Assembly: GCF_001623075.1 (NCBI RefSeq)
Contig: NZ_LMCF01000218.1
Span: 124,001 to 188,000, forward strand
Reading direction: 5' to 3'
DNA: 64,000 nt
DNA from: Pseudovibrio sp. Ad37
GTDB taxonomy: Bacteria; Pseudomonadota; Alphaproteobacteria; Rhizobiales; Stappiaceae
Notes under the pieces: generated by a model
Told to the model about the DNA's origin: nothing
Seen by the model: the letters and a program-made list of their open reading frames with translations, nothing else
The model's database searches: none
Program-made: the position numbers and the translations under genes
Shown here: piece by piece, positions 8,806-16,939 of the stretch
Position numbering within the stretch: the first letter of the stretch is position 1
How the letters are laid out: every line of letters begins with the position of its first letter

Positions 8806-10830
8806 ATGTCTGAAGCAGGCAACACAAAATACAATATCGAGTACCCGGCATGTAAAACGAACCTGCATCCAGTAGAGATGCCTCCGCAGCCATTCGCTCA
8901 GTCAGTCCTGCGCGTCTACGAGAAGTTATTCGAACTCCCCACCTTCATAATGGTCAATCACTCAGAGAAAGTGAACGGCTCAGAACTCTTCGTTTCAGAT
9001 AGCATTCAGCCCTATAAGAACCAACTCAACAGTCTGCTCTCCAAGATTACGGAGCCCCCAATCTGCGGCGATGATGTCCAAATTTTCCCACATAGGTTTA
9101 AAAGCGAAGACACGCCTTCCACTGTCAGATCACCACGCCTTGCAACGCAGTTCATTGCACTCATGCCTCTTTACCTACACGCGCAAATAATCGCCATCGT
9201 AGGTATTCTCTGTAAGTCCGACGCAAACAATACGACCCACTTTCCCAGAGCACATTTCCAGCCAGATACAACCTCAGATCAACTCATAAACGCAGATCTG
9301 AGCAAGAAACTCAAAAGTTTCAGAAATCTGGCGAGAATCCTAGTTCCCGGTCTGTTACGCATCCTTTCAACAAACGACTTGAGCGGGACATTCCCAATCA
9401 ATGGCACAGCAGCAACAAAATACCTGCTACCACCAGAGCAAACCACTCCGCGAGAAATCTTCACAGTCTGCAATATTGATCCGTTGACCGGCCTACGAAC
9501 CAGAGAAAGCTTTGAGCAACTCATCTCGGACGCCATTGAGAGCGTGACAAACCCAGATCAACGCGTGGCTTTGTTTTATGTCGATCTAGATCATCTGAAA
9601 GTCATCAACGACGCTCACGGACATGCCGCTGGCGACGCAGCTTTGGTGGCTATTTCAGACCGTTTGAAGCAGATGGAATGTGAAAACGTCACAGCCCTCA
9701 GATTGGGCGGAGACGAGTTCGCCCTGCTCTTGGAAGACACAACATGTCATCAGATCAGAGTCCTGCTTGAAGAGTTGCCGGTCACCCTCAGCCACCCGAT
9801 TTATCATGACCACAGCGAAATACGGCCAAAGGTCAGCATCGGCGCTGCGGTGTTCCCACGCCATGCAAACACTGTGAAGGAACTGCAGGATAGTGCCGAC
9901 ACAGCTCTGTATCATGCAAAAAAGAGAGGCCGCAATCGCGCCAGTCTGTTTAATCAGGTCATGCGTACCCGGTTGGAGCGACAGGTCACCCTCCAGCAAA
10001 CCGCGAAACAGGCACTCTTGCAAAACCAGGTCGGAACGATCTTCCAGCCCATAAGGTTCGGTCAAACAAGTCAAATTCGAATGCTGGAGGCTCGCCCCGA
10101 ATGGCCCTCTCAGATATTAGAAATTGCTCGGGGAAGCGACCTTTCAAACATTTTTGACAGCGCAAGCTTCAGCAATGTTCTTGGCGAGACAACAATTGCA
10201 GCTATCATTCACACCATGCGTGCCTGTCAGAACACTCCAATGCAACATTGGGAGTTCCTGTTCCGCGTCCCCGTTCCCTCATTATTGAAGGAAGGGTTCT
10301 GCGATGATCTCAGCTACCTGCTGCAGGAAAACAATGTATCACCAGACAAGTTCACACTGGAGATCCCCTCGCGTGTTCTCTTGAGAGCCAACGCTCATAT
10401 CCTCATTAGCCAGCTGAATGAACTAACAAACACAGGCGTCAAGTTGTGTATCAACCACTTTGACTCCGGCGGATTGAAGGTTGAGCATTTCCAGAAGCTG
10501 AAGATCTCCTACATCAAACTACACGCAGGTTCTGTGGAACGGCTGTTTGAAGATGATAAAACAGCACGATTGCTCTCTGCTGCAACAGAGTTCGCACATG
10601 CCTTGAACATCGAGATCATCCTCTCGGAAATCAAAAATGCAAATACAGAAGAGAAACTGAGAAAGTTGGGAGCAGAATACGTTCAAGGCGCATTCTACGG
10701 CCCAGAGCAACGCTTTTCTGAGATTTACAAGAAGCACGTGCTTGGCATCTCGCCAGATCCAATCCAGAGAGTAAAAACAAACATGGCACGCAGAAGAATG
10801 TCGCGCCTGCCATCATCCATGATAAATTAG
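8806..10830 (+). CDS. Diguanylate cyclase with degenerate EAL domain
   Basis: Starting at ATG 8806 (MSEAGNTKYN; the upstream GTG 8773 is less likely) it gives 674 residues, soluble. An unassigned N-terminal half (about 1-215) precedes a GGDEF domain with DPLTGL, YVDLDHLKVIND and RLGGDEFALLL (about residue 302), so cyclase activity is expected. The RxxD inhibitory site before GGDEF is absent (CENV). The following EAL-like domain has lost its metal ligands: EARPEW for EALLRW, LEIPSRVLL for LEITESVL, NHFDSGG for DDFGTG. It should therefore be catalytically dead and may bind c-di-GMP or a partner. A second gene of this class starts at 16940. Confidence 0.88.
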   Translation: MSEAGNTKYNIEYPACKTNLHPVEMPPQPFAQSVLRVYEKLFELPTFIMVNHSEKVNGSELFVSDSIQPYKNQLNSLLSKITEPPICGDDVQIFPHRFKSEDTPSTVRSPRLATQFIALMPLYLHAQIIAIVGILCKSDANNTTHFPRAHFQPDTTSDQLINADLSKKLKSFRNLARILVPGLLRILSTNDLSGTFPINGTAATKYLLPPEQTTPREIFTVCNIDPLTGLRTRESFEQLISDAIESVTNPDQRVALFYVDLDHLKVINDAHGHAAGDAALVAISDRLKQMECENVTALRLGGDEFALLLEDTTCHQIRVLLEELPVTLSHPIYHDHSEIRPKVSIGAAVFPRHANTVKELQDSADTALYHAKKRGRNRASLFNQVMRTRLERQVTLQQTAKQALLQNQVGTIFQPIRFGQTSQIRMLEARPEWPSQILEIARGSDLSNIFDSASFSNVLGETTIAAIIHTMRACQNTPMQHWEFLFRVPVPSLLKEGFCDDLSYLLQENNVSPDKFTLEIPSRVLLRANAHILISQLNELTNTGVKLCINHFDSGGLKVEHFQKLKISYIKLHAGSVERLFEDDKTARLLSAATEFAHALNIEIILSEIKNANTEEKLRKLGAEYVQGAFYGPEQRFSEIYKKHVLGISPDPIQRVKTNMARRRMSRLPSSMIN

Positions 10831-10859
10831 CGCACAACACCAGCGCAAAGAGATCATGT

Positions 10860-11201
10860 GTGAGCAAAATCAAAAGACAACGAGCAATCAGCGATGCCCT
10901 CGGCACGCTTATTCCGCATGTTCCATTTCTGGATGCTTCTGAAATCCGAATTAAAGCCAACCAACAACATCTTCGCCATCTACCAGCTCATATTGCTGTT
11001 TTTCTGGCAACCACCAGCTACGTCCGTCATCAATACACGGACTATGATGATCTGCTGAGGGAAGGATTGGATCGGGATGCCGCCCGGTATTGCGTCGCGG
11101 ATGAGATGGAAGCCACCATCACATCATGGGGTGGAAGCATTACCGCTGAAGAGCTGCTTGCCGCTCCCAATGAAAGCGGCGAGCAATATCAGTCTCTATA
11201 A
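10860..11201 (+). CDS. DUF2293 domain protein
   Basis: 113 residues, cytosolic, with IPHVPFLDASEI, LRHLPAHIAVFLATTSYVRH, TDYDDLLREGLDRDAARYCV. The H-x-x-TDYD and GxDRDAAR signatures are those of DUF2293, a small protein common in alphaproteobacteria without known function. The start is GTG 10860 with AAAGAG a few bases upstream; an overlapping ATG at 10856 is out of frame. It begins 29 bp after the GGDEF gene and may share its transcript. Confidence 0.75.
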   Translation: MSKIKRQRAISDALGTLIPHVPFLDASEIRIKANQQHLRHLPAHIAVFLATTSYVRHQYTDYDDLLREGLDRDAARYCVADEMEATITSWGGSITAEELLAAPNESGEQYQSL

Positions 11202-11202
11202 A

Positions 11203-11466
11203 TTATCGGCAAACACCAATAATCCAAGTAAATGCAAGCGCTACGAAGCACAGAGCAGGGATGATGATCGCAGCATACCCGAAGAATGCAATTGCTAAAC
11301 CCCATCCAACAAAGAAGTTCGCGCAGAAATAGTATTTTGCTTCACTGTTGCCATGCACAGCATCTTTGAACAACCAACCGATGATTGGAACAAGAAAAAG
11401 AAGCTTAAAGAAGAATGGATCATTATCCTGCTGAGCTTCAGCAGAAGACAGAGTTGTATCGCTCAT
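11203..11466 (-). CDS. Small membrane protein with two predicted helices
   Basis: 87 residues from ATG 11466 (MSDTTLSSAEAQQ); the frame is open further upstream without a better start. Hydrophobic stretches FFFKLLFLVPIIGWLF and a long one ending in IIIPALCFVALAFTWII are separated by a charged turn (KDAVHGNSEAKYYF). I do not recognise the family. It converges on the DUF2293 gene with a one-base gap between the two stops. Confidence 0.6.
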   Translation of the reverse strand: MSDTTLSSAEAQQDNDPFFFKLLFLVPIIGWLFKDAVHGNSEAKYYFCANFFVGWGLAIAFFGYAAIIIPALCFVALAFTWIIGVCR

Positions 11467-11726
11467 TACAGTGCCCGTTATTGATTGATGGGGGAAGAAC
11501 ACAGAGTTGACTTACATCAATTTAACAGTCACGCGCATGCGTCACATCAGCACATCTACGTATGAGGCATGAATATAGATGATGGTTCGTCTCCCATCAC
11601 CAGGCCGAAGTCTCACGTGTAGCTCTAAAAGCATTAACTAAAACACACTTACCAGATCACGACCTCTCCTGATTTTCGTCAGCTAAACGCGAGCTCATTG
11701 AGCACAAGAGAAAAAAAGGAAATCAG

Positions 11727-12626
11727 ATGTCGAATAAAGAAATTGTCGGCTACGCTCTCAGCACAAATGCACAGCTCATCGCTGAAATGGCAGAGAGCGA
11801 TTATACAACAGTCATTCTTTGCTTTGTCGTGAGCGATGAAGCCGGAAATCTCTCTCCAAGCACAGAACTTCAAGCCATGTTCAATGCACCGGACTTGATC
11901 AGCAATCTGAAAAAAGCTGGCAAACGTGTCTTGATTTCAATCGGCGGCGAAGTCTTTACAACCGCAGCTTGGGCCGCTCTTGCAAACAACCTCGACAACA
12001 CAGTCCAACAGCTGACTAAGATGGTAACCGACCATGGCCTTGATGGTGTTGATATCGATTGGGAGGATACCAACTACTCTGGATATGACGCCCCAACTTT
12101 TCTGGTTGATCTATCCAAGGCGTTAAAATCAAAACTTCCTGAAGACCAGAACTTCTTAACACATGCACCACAAGCACCATACTTTTATGGTGGATCCGGG
12201 TACTTACAAGTGTACGTTGATGTGGCCAAGAATGCCGGAGACGCAGTCGATCTTTACAACATCCAGTACTACAACAATCAGTGGTATGTCGGTGAAACAG
12301 CTGAAGAGGAAACAGGAAAAGTCGCGGGTACTGAGCCGGTTGGCGGAAGTACGTTTCCTTCTAGCATTATCGGAATCGCATCAACCGGTGTTCCAATCTC
12401 CAAGCTTATTCTCGGCAAACCGACCACGCTGCAAAATGTCGTCGGCTCAGCCGCAGTAAACGGCTATCTGCCCGCTGATGAGATCGTAGACAACCTCATC
12501 ACACCTCTACTCGCAAAAGAACCTGACTTTGCCGGCGTGATGGGTTGGCAATATCCTACTCAATACGGTTCAGATACAGGCACTGATGAATGGGCAGCAA
12601 CCATGGCAAAGGCGCTTGGTAACTGA
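11727..12626 (+). CDS. Glycoside hydrolase family 18 chitinase-like protein
   Basis: Single GH18 barrel of 299 residues. SIGG (71-74) and the catalytic DxxDxDxE motif (Asp106, Asp109, Asp111, Glu113 in DGVDIDWE) are intact, so it should cleave beta-1,4-GlcNAc linkages with a Glu113 acid. Later barrel strands include LYNIQYYNNQW and GVMGWQYPTQYG. No signal peptide and no chitin-binding module are present, unusual for a secreted chitinase; export would need another route or the substrate is intracellular. A GlcNAc-kinase-type gene at 28.4 kb could use the product. A bidirectional hairpin follows. Confidence 0.87.
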   Translation: MSNKEIVGYALSTNAQLIAEMAESDYTTVILCFVVSDEAGNLSPSTELQAMFNAPDLISNLKKAGKRVLISIGGEVFTTAAWAALANNLDNTVQQLTKMVTDHGLDGVDIDWEDTNYSGYDAPTFLVDLSKALKSKLPEDQNFLTHAPQAPYFYGGSGYLQVYVDVAKNAGDAVDLYNIQYYNNQWYVGETAEEETGKVAGTEPVGGSTFPSSIIGIASTGVPISKLILGKPTTLQNVVGSAAVNGYLPADEIVDNLITPLLAKEPDFAGVMGWQYPTQYGSDTGTDEWAATMAKALGN

Positions 12627-12636
12627 TGTTGAGCAA

Positions 12637-12665
12637 CAAAAAAGGCCCGCAAAATGCGGGCCTTA
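12637..12665. terminator. Bidirectional terminator between chitinase gene and ettA
   Basis: Stem GGCCCGC / GCGGGCC around AAAAT (12644-12662). A run of A on the left gives T6 on the minus strand, ending ettA; TTAATTCT on the right serves the chitinase gene less well. Confidence 0.85.
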
Positions 12666-12686
12666 ATTCTTTCAAGCAAGCTAGAC

Positions 12687-14336
12687 TTAGCGAGTAAGTG
12701 GCTTGTACTTGATGCGGCTTGGGTCTGCAGCGTGTGCACCCAGGCGGCGAACCTTGTCTTTTTCGTAGTCTTCAAAGTTACCTTCAAACCACTCAACGTG
12801 GCTATCACCTTCAAAGGCCAGCATGTGCGTTGCAAGACGGTCAAGGAACATACGATCGTGCGAGATAACCACGGCACAACCAGCATAGTTCTCAAGCGCA
12901 TCTTCCAGAGCTGCAAGTGTTTCGGTGTCAAGATCGTTGGTCGGCTCATCGAGCAGAAGAACGTTTGCGCCTGACTTCAAAACCTTAGCAAGATGCACGC
13001 GGTTACGCTGACCACCGGAAAGGTCACCAACTTTCGCCTGCTGTCCAGCACCCTTGAAGTTGAAGGAGGAGCAGTAAGCGCGTGAGTTGATCTCTTTCTT
13101 ATCAAGATAGATCACTTCAGCACCTTCGGAAATTTCTTCCCAAACGGTCTTGCTGTCATCCAGTTTATCACGGGACTGATCCACATAACCAAGGTGCACA
13201 CGGTCACTCACAACCACTTCACCGCTGTCTGGTTTTTCCTGACCGGACAACATCTTGAAGAGTGTCGACTTACCAGCACCGTTTGGACCGATGATACCAA
13301 CAATACCACCACGTGGCAGTTTGAAGGTCAGATCATCAATCAACAAACGATCGCCAAAGCCTTTGGAAACACCTTGAACGTCGATAACATTGTTACCCAG
13401 ACGCTCACCAACAGGGATCAGGATCTGCTCAATAGAAGGCATACGCTCTTCTTGAGCAGTCAACAGAGCATCATAAGCATTGATACGCGCTTTTGACTTG
13501 GTCTGACGGCCCTTCGGCGTCATGCCCATCCATTCCTGTTCACGCTTGATAGCGCGGGAACGAGCCATGTTCTCACGGCCTTCCTGCTCCATACGCTTGG
13601 TTTTCTGACCAAGGTAAGTGGAGTAGTTGCCTTCATAAGGAATGCCCTGACCGCGGTCGAGTTCCAAAATCCAGCCAGTCACGTTGTCAAGGAAGTAGCG
13701 ATCGTGGGTAATGATCAGCACTGAACCCTTAAACTCACGCAGATGGCGTTCCAGCCAGTGCACGGTCTCAGCGTCAAGGTGGTTGGTTGGTTCGTCAAGC
13801 AGCATCAGGTCAGGCTCAGACAAGAGCAGCTGACACAACGCGATACGGCGACGCTCACCACCAGAAAGGTTATTTACAGGAGAGTCGGATGGAGGGCAGC
13901 GAAGCGCTTCCATTGCCATCTCAACCTGGCTTTCCAGATTCCACAGATCCTGCGCATCAATGATGTCCTGCAGCTGAGCGCCTTCATCGGCTGTCTCATC
14001 TGAGTAATTCATCATCAGTTCGTTATAACGATCCAGAAGAGCCTGCTTGTGCGCAACGCCTTCCATCACGTTTTCAAGGACGGTTTTGTCTTCATTCAGC
14101 TTTGGTTCCTGCGGCAGGTAGCCAACTTTGGCACCTTCGGCAGCCCATGCTTCACCGGTGTATTCTTTATCCAGACCAGCCATGATCTTCAAAAGAGTAG
14201 ACTTACCTGCACCGTTTGGACCAAGGATACCGATTTTCGCATCCGGGTAGAAAGACAGGTGAATATTGTCGAGTACTTTTTTTGCACCGTAGGCCTTGGA
14301 GACCCCGTGCATGTGATAGATGAACTGGCGCGCCAT
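12687..14336 (-). CDS. ettA: Energy-dependent translational throttle protein
   Basis: ABC-F protein that binds the ribosomal E site and gates elongation by ATP/ADP ratio. Two ABC domains in tandem, each with Walker A GPNGAGKST, signature LSGGERRR or LSGGQRNR, and Walker B ending in LLLDEPTN. MARQFIYHMHGVSKAYG is the typical N-terminus and fixes the start at ATG 14336, although the frame runs 35 codons further. 549 residues, like E. coli EttA (555). It is monocistronic, with its own terminator. Confidence 0.95.
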   Translation of the reverse strand: MARQFIYHMHGVSKAYGAKKVLDNIHLSFYPDAKIGILGPNGAGKSTLLKIMAGLDKEYTGEAWAAEGAKVGYLPQEPKLNEDKTVLENVMEGVAHKQALLDRYNELMMNYSDETADEGAQLQDIIDAQDLWNLESQVEMAMEALRCPPSDSPVNNLSGGERRRIALCQLLLSEPDLMLLDEPTNHLDAETVHWLERHLREFKGSVLIITHDRYFLDNVTGWILELDRGQGIPYEGNYSTYLGQKTKRMEQEGRENMARSRAIKREQEWMGMTPKGRQTKSKARINAYDALLTAQEERMPSIEQILIPVGERLGNNVIDVQGVSKGFGDRLLIDDLTFKLPRGGIVGIIGPNGAGKSTLFKMLSGQEKPDSGEVVVSDRVHLGYVDQSRDKLDDSKTVWEEISEGAEVIYLDKKEINSRAYCSSFNFKGAGQQAKVGDLSGGQRNRVHLAKVLKSGANVLLLDEPTNDLDTETLAALEDALENYAGCAVVISHDRMFLDRLATHMLAFEGDSHVEWFEGNFEDYEKDKVRRLGAHAADPSRIKYKPLTR

Positions 14337-14504
14337 GGACTGCCTGCATCTCCTGATCTGTGTAAACAATGAAATCTCTGGAGAGCACTCATAGTGGAAG
14401 CAGCGCCAAGGGGCAATCCATAACACTTCAGCGATGATCAAATCCGTCGCTTTTTCTCCTCAAACGAGGAATTTCACGACAACACCTGGTCACTTACACG
14501 CAAG

Positions 14505-14535
14505 AAAAAAGGGCAGCAGATTTACACCGCCGCCC
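14505..14535 (-). terminator. Terminator of the CbiM-like gene
   Basis: On the minus strand GGGCGGC and GCTGCCC can pair (one G-T) around an 11-nt loop, followed by six T (positions 14510-14505). Confidence 0.7.
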
Positions 14536-14560
14536 TAATAACAAGCAAACTTGATAAAAC

Positions 14561-15226
14561 TTATGCCAGCTTCAGCTGCGGAACCACGGTCAGATTCCGA
14601 ACAATTGTATTGCCCTCAACAGCCTTAAGTCCCTTCACTGAGATGAAGGTGACCAATGGTTCACAGGCAACAAGTGCCAGATAAGACAGAGCAAACTGCG
14701 CCCAAGCTGTAAATGGCGTAGCCACATCACCAATCATTAGCCAGAAACCAACCATGCCGGTTACACCAGCATAATACATCGCATCCAACTTCAGGATCTG
14801 CGCAAAAGTCAAACGTTTGGTCAGATCCTTAGCGAACAACTGACGGCCACTCAAATAATGTACAGAGATAAGCGGCAGCATCAAAGATAGGCTGTTGACC
14901 CCCAAATGGTACATGTCCTGCGGATCAAACGCGAACGCTTGCAACAGCAAGCCGAGCGCAAACCCAAGAAGAACAGGTGTAAATCCCAGCGTCAGATACA
15001 TGGCCATAGCACCGATAAAATGGAGTTCGGATGCTCCAACGGACATATGGAAGCTCTGCATGAAAATAGAAAAGAAAACCGCAGCCAACAGTGTCTTTAC
15101 AGGAATCAGCGGATCTTTCATAAATTCTGAGGCCTGCTCTTTGCAGCCCCACACAAAAACACCGACTGCACCTGCATTGGCAGCAATAACCTTGGCGGCG
15201 GAAACGTAACCCGGTTCAATATGCAT
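14561..15226 (-). CDS. CbiM-family cobalt/nickel ECF-type permease
   Basis: 221-residue membrane protein. MHIEPGYVSAAKVIAANAGA is the N-terminus of the CbiM-like energy-coupling-factor permeases, in which the first residues including His2 coordinate Co or Ni (family knowledge); this fixes the start at ATG 15226. ASELHFIGAMAMYLTLG and LLQAFAFDPQDMYHLGVNSL match conserved membrane segments. An adenosylcobalamin riboswitch immediately upstream makes cobalt for B12 the likely substrate. No CbiN, CbiQ or CbiO follows: a terminator and ettA come next, so the rest of the transporter must be encoded elsewhere or this works alone. Confidence 0.87.
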   Translation of the reverse strand: MHIEPGYVSAAKVIAANAGAVGVFVWGCKEQASEFMKDPLIPVKTLLAAVFFSIFMQSFHMSVGASELHFIGAMAMYLTLGFTPVLLGFALGLLLQAFAFDPQDMYHLGVNSLSLMLPLISVHYLSGRQLFAKDLTKRLTFAQILKLDAMYYAGVTGMVGFWLMIGDVATPFTAWAQFALSYLALVACEPLVTFISVKGLKAVEGNTIVRNLTVVPQLKLA

Positions 15227-15269
15227 ATAATATGCTCCTCTTCGCACCCTCCGTGCGGTCATGAGTTTA

Positions 15270-15450
15270 TGTCGTGTCGGGCAGGTTTCCTGGCTTATGG
15301 CTTTTGCGTCCTCCGCCTTCCCAGAGATCATCTCCAGTGGCTTTTAAGAAGAACGCACCACGTAACAGTTGCGGGGGCAGCTGCGGTTCGGGCCCATCTT
15401 TGGTCATCCCTACCGCATTCCCTTTTCATCCAAGAAGCTTGGCTTCTACA
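15270..15450 (-). ncRNA. Adenosylcobalamin riboswitch
   Basis: Read on the minus strand, all conserved blocks of the B12 element occur in order: AAGGGAATGCGGT (15424-15412), GCTGCCCCCGCAACTGT (15381-15365), AGCCACTGG (15342-15334), GGGAAGGC (15322-15315) and the B12 box GCCAGGAAACCTGCC (15294-15280). It ends about 45 bases before the CbiM-like start, where it can hide the ribosome site when B12 is plentiful. Confidence 0.95.
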
Positions 15451-15572
15451 GAACCCAACAGCGGGAATATCCTAAATTACAAGAGAAGACACAACTAGAA
15501 ATAAGAGGTAGTTGGAATAAGCAAAAATCACAGGGATGCAACGGCCTTCGTAACCCGCCAGAGCTGCAGGCA

Positions 15573-15605
15573 AAAAAAGAGGCGTGTACCCGTTGGTACA
15601 CGCCT
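15573..15605 (-). terminator. Strong hairpin terminator, minus strand
   Basis: AGGCGTGTACC and GGTACACGCCT form an 11-bp perfect stem with loop CGTT (15580-15605). On the minus strand it is followed by TC and seven T. It lies about 225 bp beyond the stop of the HAD-fold gene, just before the riboswitch transcript begins, and insulates the two units. Confidence 0.85.
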
Positions 15606-15829
15606 TTAAGAAAGTTGACACTCCCCCATCCGAGTGCCAGCCGAAGCTGTATTTAGAAATATCAGAGTGCCCCATCTCTTCATTGATCTTCATCAAAATA
15701 AATAAAATTACCTCAGAAACATCGGATATTATTCAACATTACAAAAGCACTCAGATTTTCAATCGATTAAAACTAGAATAGATCAAATATATCTCGTGCA
15801 GCTTGCAACGAAAGTCTCAGTATTTTCTA

Positions 15830-16633
15830 TTAGTTCTTGCTATAAGTTCTCTCCGAAGGTGCCTGCCACGAATATTTCCTTAGCCAATGCTCCTCAGGAG
15901 AAACCACAAAGCTCCAGGAGTTCTGCTGCTCTCCAGAATCATCAGGAGTCTGAGTGGAAGCATTTTGGCTGGCAGAAATTTGGATTTTAAGCACCCCCTC
16001 ACCTTTTCCAGCAAGCTTCAGCAAGCCAAGATCACTGTGAGATCGTCCAAGAAAAATCTGGGGTGCTGTTCCTATCCTCTCCCAGATAGTTCGGGCAAGG
16101 TCGGTAGAAGACATCGGCGCTGCGTGGGGAGTAACCTCGATAACCCGAAATCTCGGAAGTCCGTAATTCAACTCCGCCATTGTGCGGTCTACTTCATGGT
16201 CTCCAAAGCTTAAAACCCAAATCTGAAAGTGATGCTCTTTTAAAAAGCCCACCAGCTCTTTTAGAGGTTGAAAAGCAAACTCTCTATACGTTGCACCAAC
16301 AGCCTTCGGCCCGTGTAATGACAGATGAGCACGTACACTCTCAGAGTAATCAGCAAAGCTACTGAAACTGTCGCCAGCTTCAGGTGGCGTCACTTCATTG
16401 TCTGCGCCAGCCAGCGCGTCACTCCATAAAGCCCCATCGCCAACCAAAACAGCAACACGGTCATCGAGTTTCACATATTCAGGGCTCCCAGCCCGAGCCA
16501 TACGCTCAATGCTTTCTACGATACCATGGCGCGCTGTGGTTGAGCTCCAACTCGGCAAGATGTTATCTCGCTCACCACCAGTTGGCTGCAAAACTGAAAC
16601 CGCTGAGTATAAAAACAAGCTGGACCACTGCAT
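15830..16633 (-). CDS. HAD-fold protein with lost catalytic motifs
   Basis: 267 residues, related to HAD-superfamily acid phosphatases by overall pattern: ILPSWSS at the N-terminus, an AVLVGDGALW strand, YREFAFQPLKELVGFLKEHH, WVLSFGDHEVDRTM and IFLGRSHSDLGLLKL. In active relatives motif I is DxDGT; here it reads V-G-D-G-A, so the nucleophile is Val. Motif IV GNSxGD reads GRSHSD. Only the motif II Ser is kept. I infer a pseudophosphatase or binding protein. The N-terminus has a weakly hydrophobic stretch that could be a poor signal sequence. Start at ATG 16633. Confidence 0.65.
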   Translation of the reverse strand: MQWSSLFLYSAVSVLQPTGGERDNILPSWSSTTARHGIVESIERMARAGSPEYVKLDDRVAVLVGDGALWSDALAGADNEVTPPEAGDSFSSFADYSESVRAHLSLHGPKAVGATYREFAFQPLKELVGFLKEHHFQIWVLSFGDHEVDRTMAELNYGLPRFRVIEVTPHAAPMSSTDLARTIWERIGTAPQIFLGRSHSDLGLLKLAGKGEGVLKIQISASQNASTQTPDDSGEQQNSWSFVVSPEEHWLRKYSWQAPSERTYSKN

Positions 16634-16939
16634 CGTTCAAGACCACCTGAAAGTTGTTTCAGCAAGATGGTGAACTACAATGCACATCAATTGCCCATAA
16701 AAAATGAACTAAATGCTGTCGTGAAAAGAGAAGAGAATCATAATTGACAGCCCGTCCCTCTTTCCTCTCAACTTGAAGATAAATACGAGTATTCACGTAT
16801 ATAAAGAATTTCACTCAACGAAACATTTACTTACAATTTTCATAAATTTGCTTTGGAAGTGTCAGATAAACCTCATATGCACCGCACTTTTCGATACTTT
16901 TTAGAATTAAACCCGGTTCATCCCTAGAATTCTTAATAA
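16634..16939. other. AT-rich divergent intergenic gap
   Basis: About 300 bp between the HAD-fold gene and the large c-di-GMP gene. No RNA, repeat or extra frame seen; presumably the promoters of both. Confidence 0.5.
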
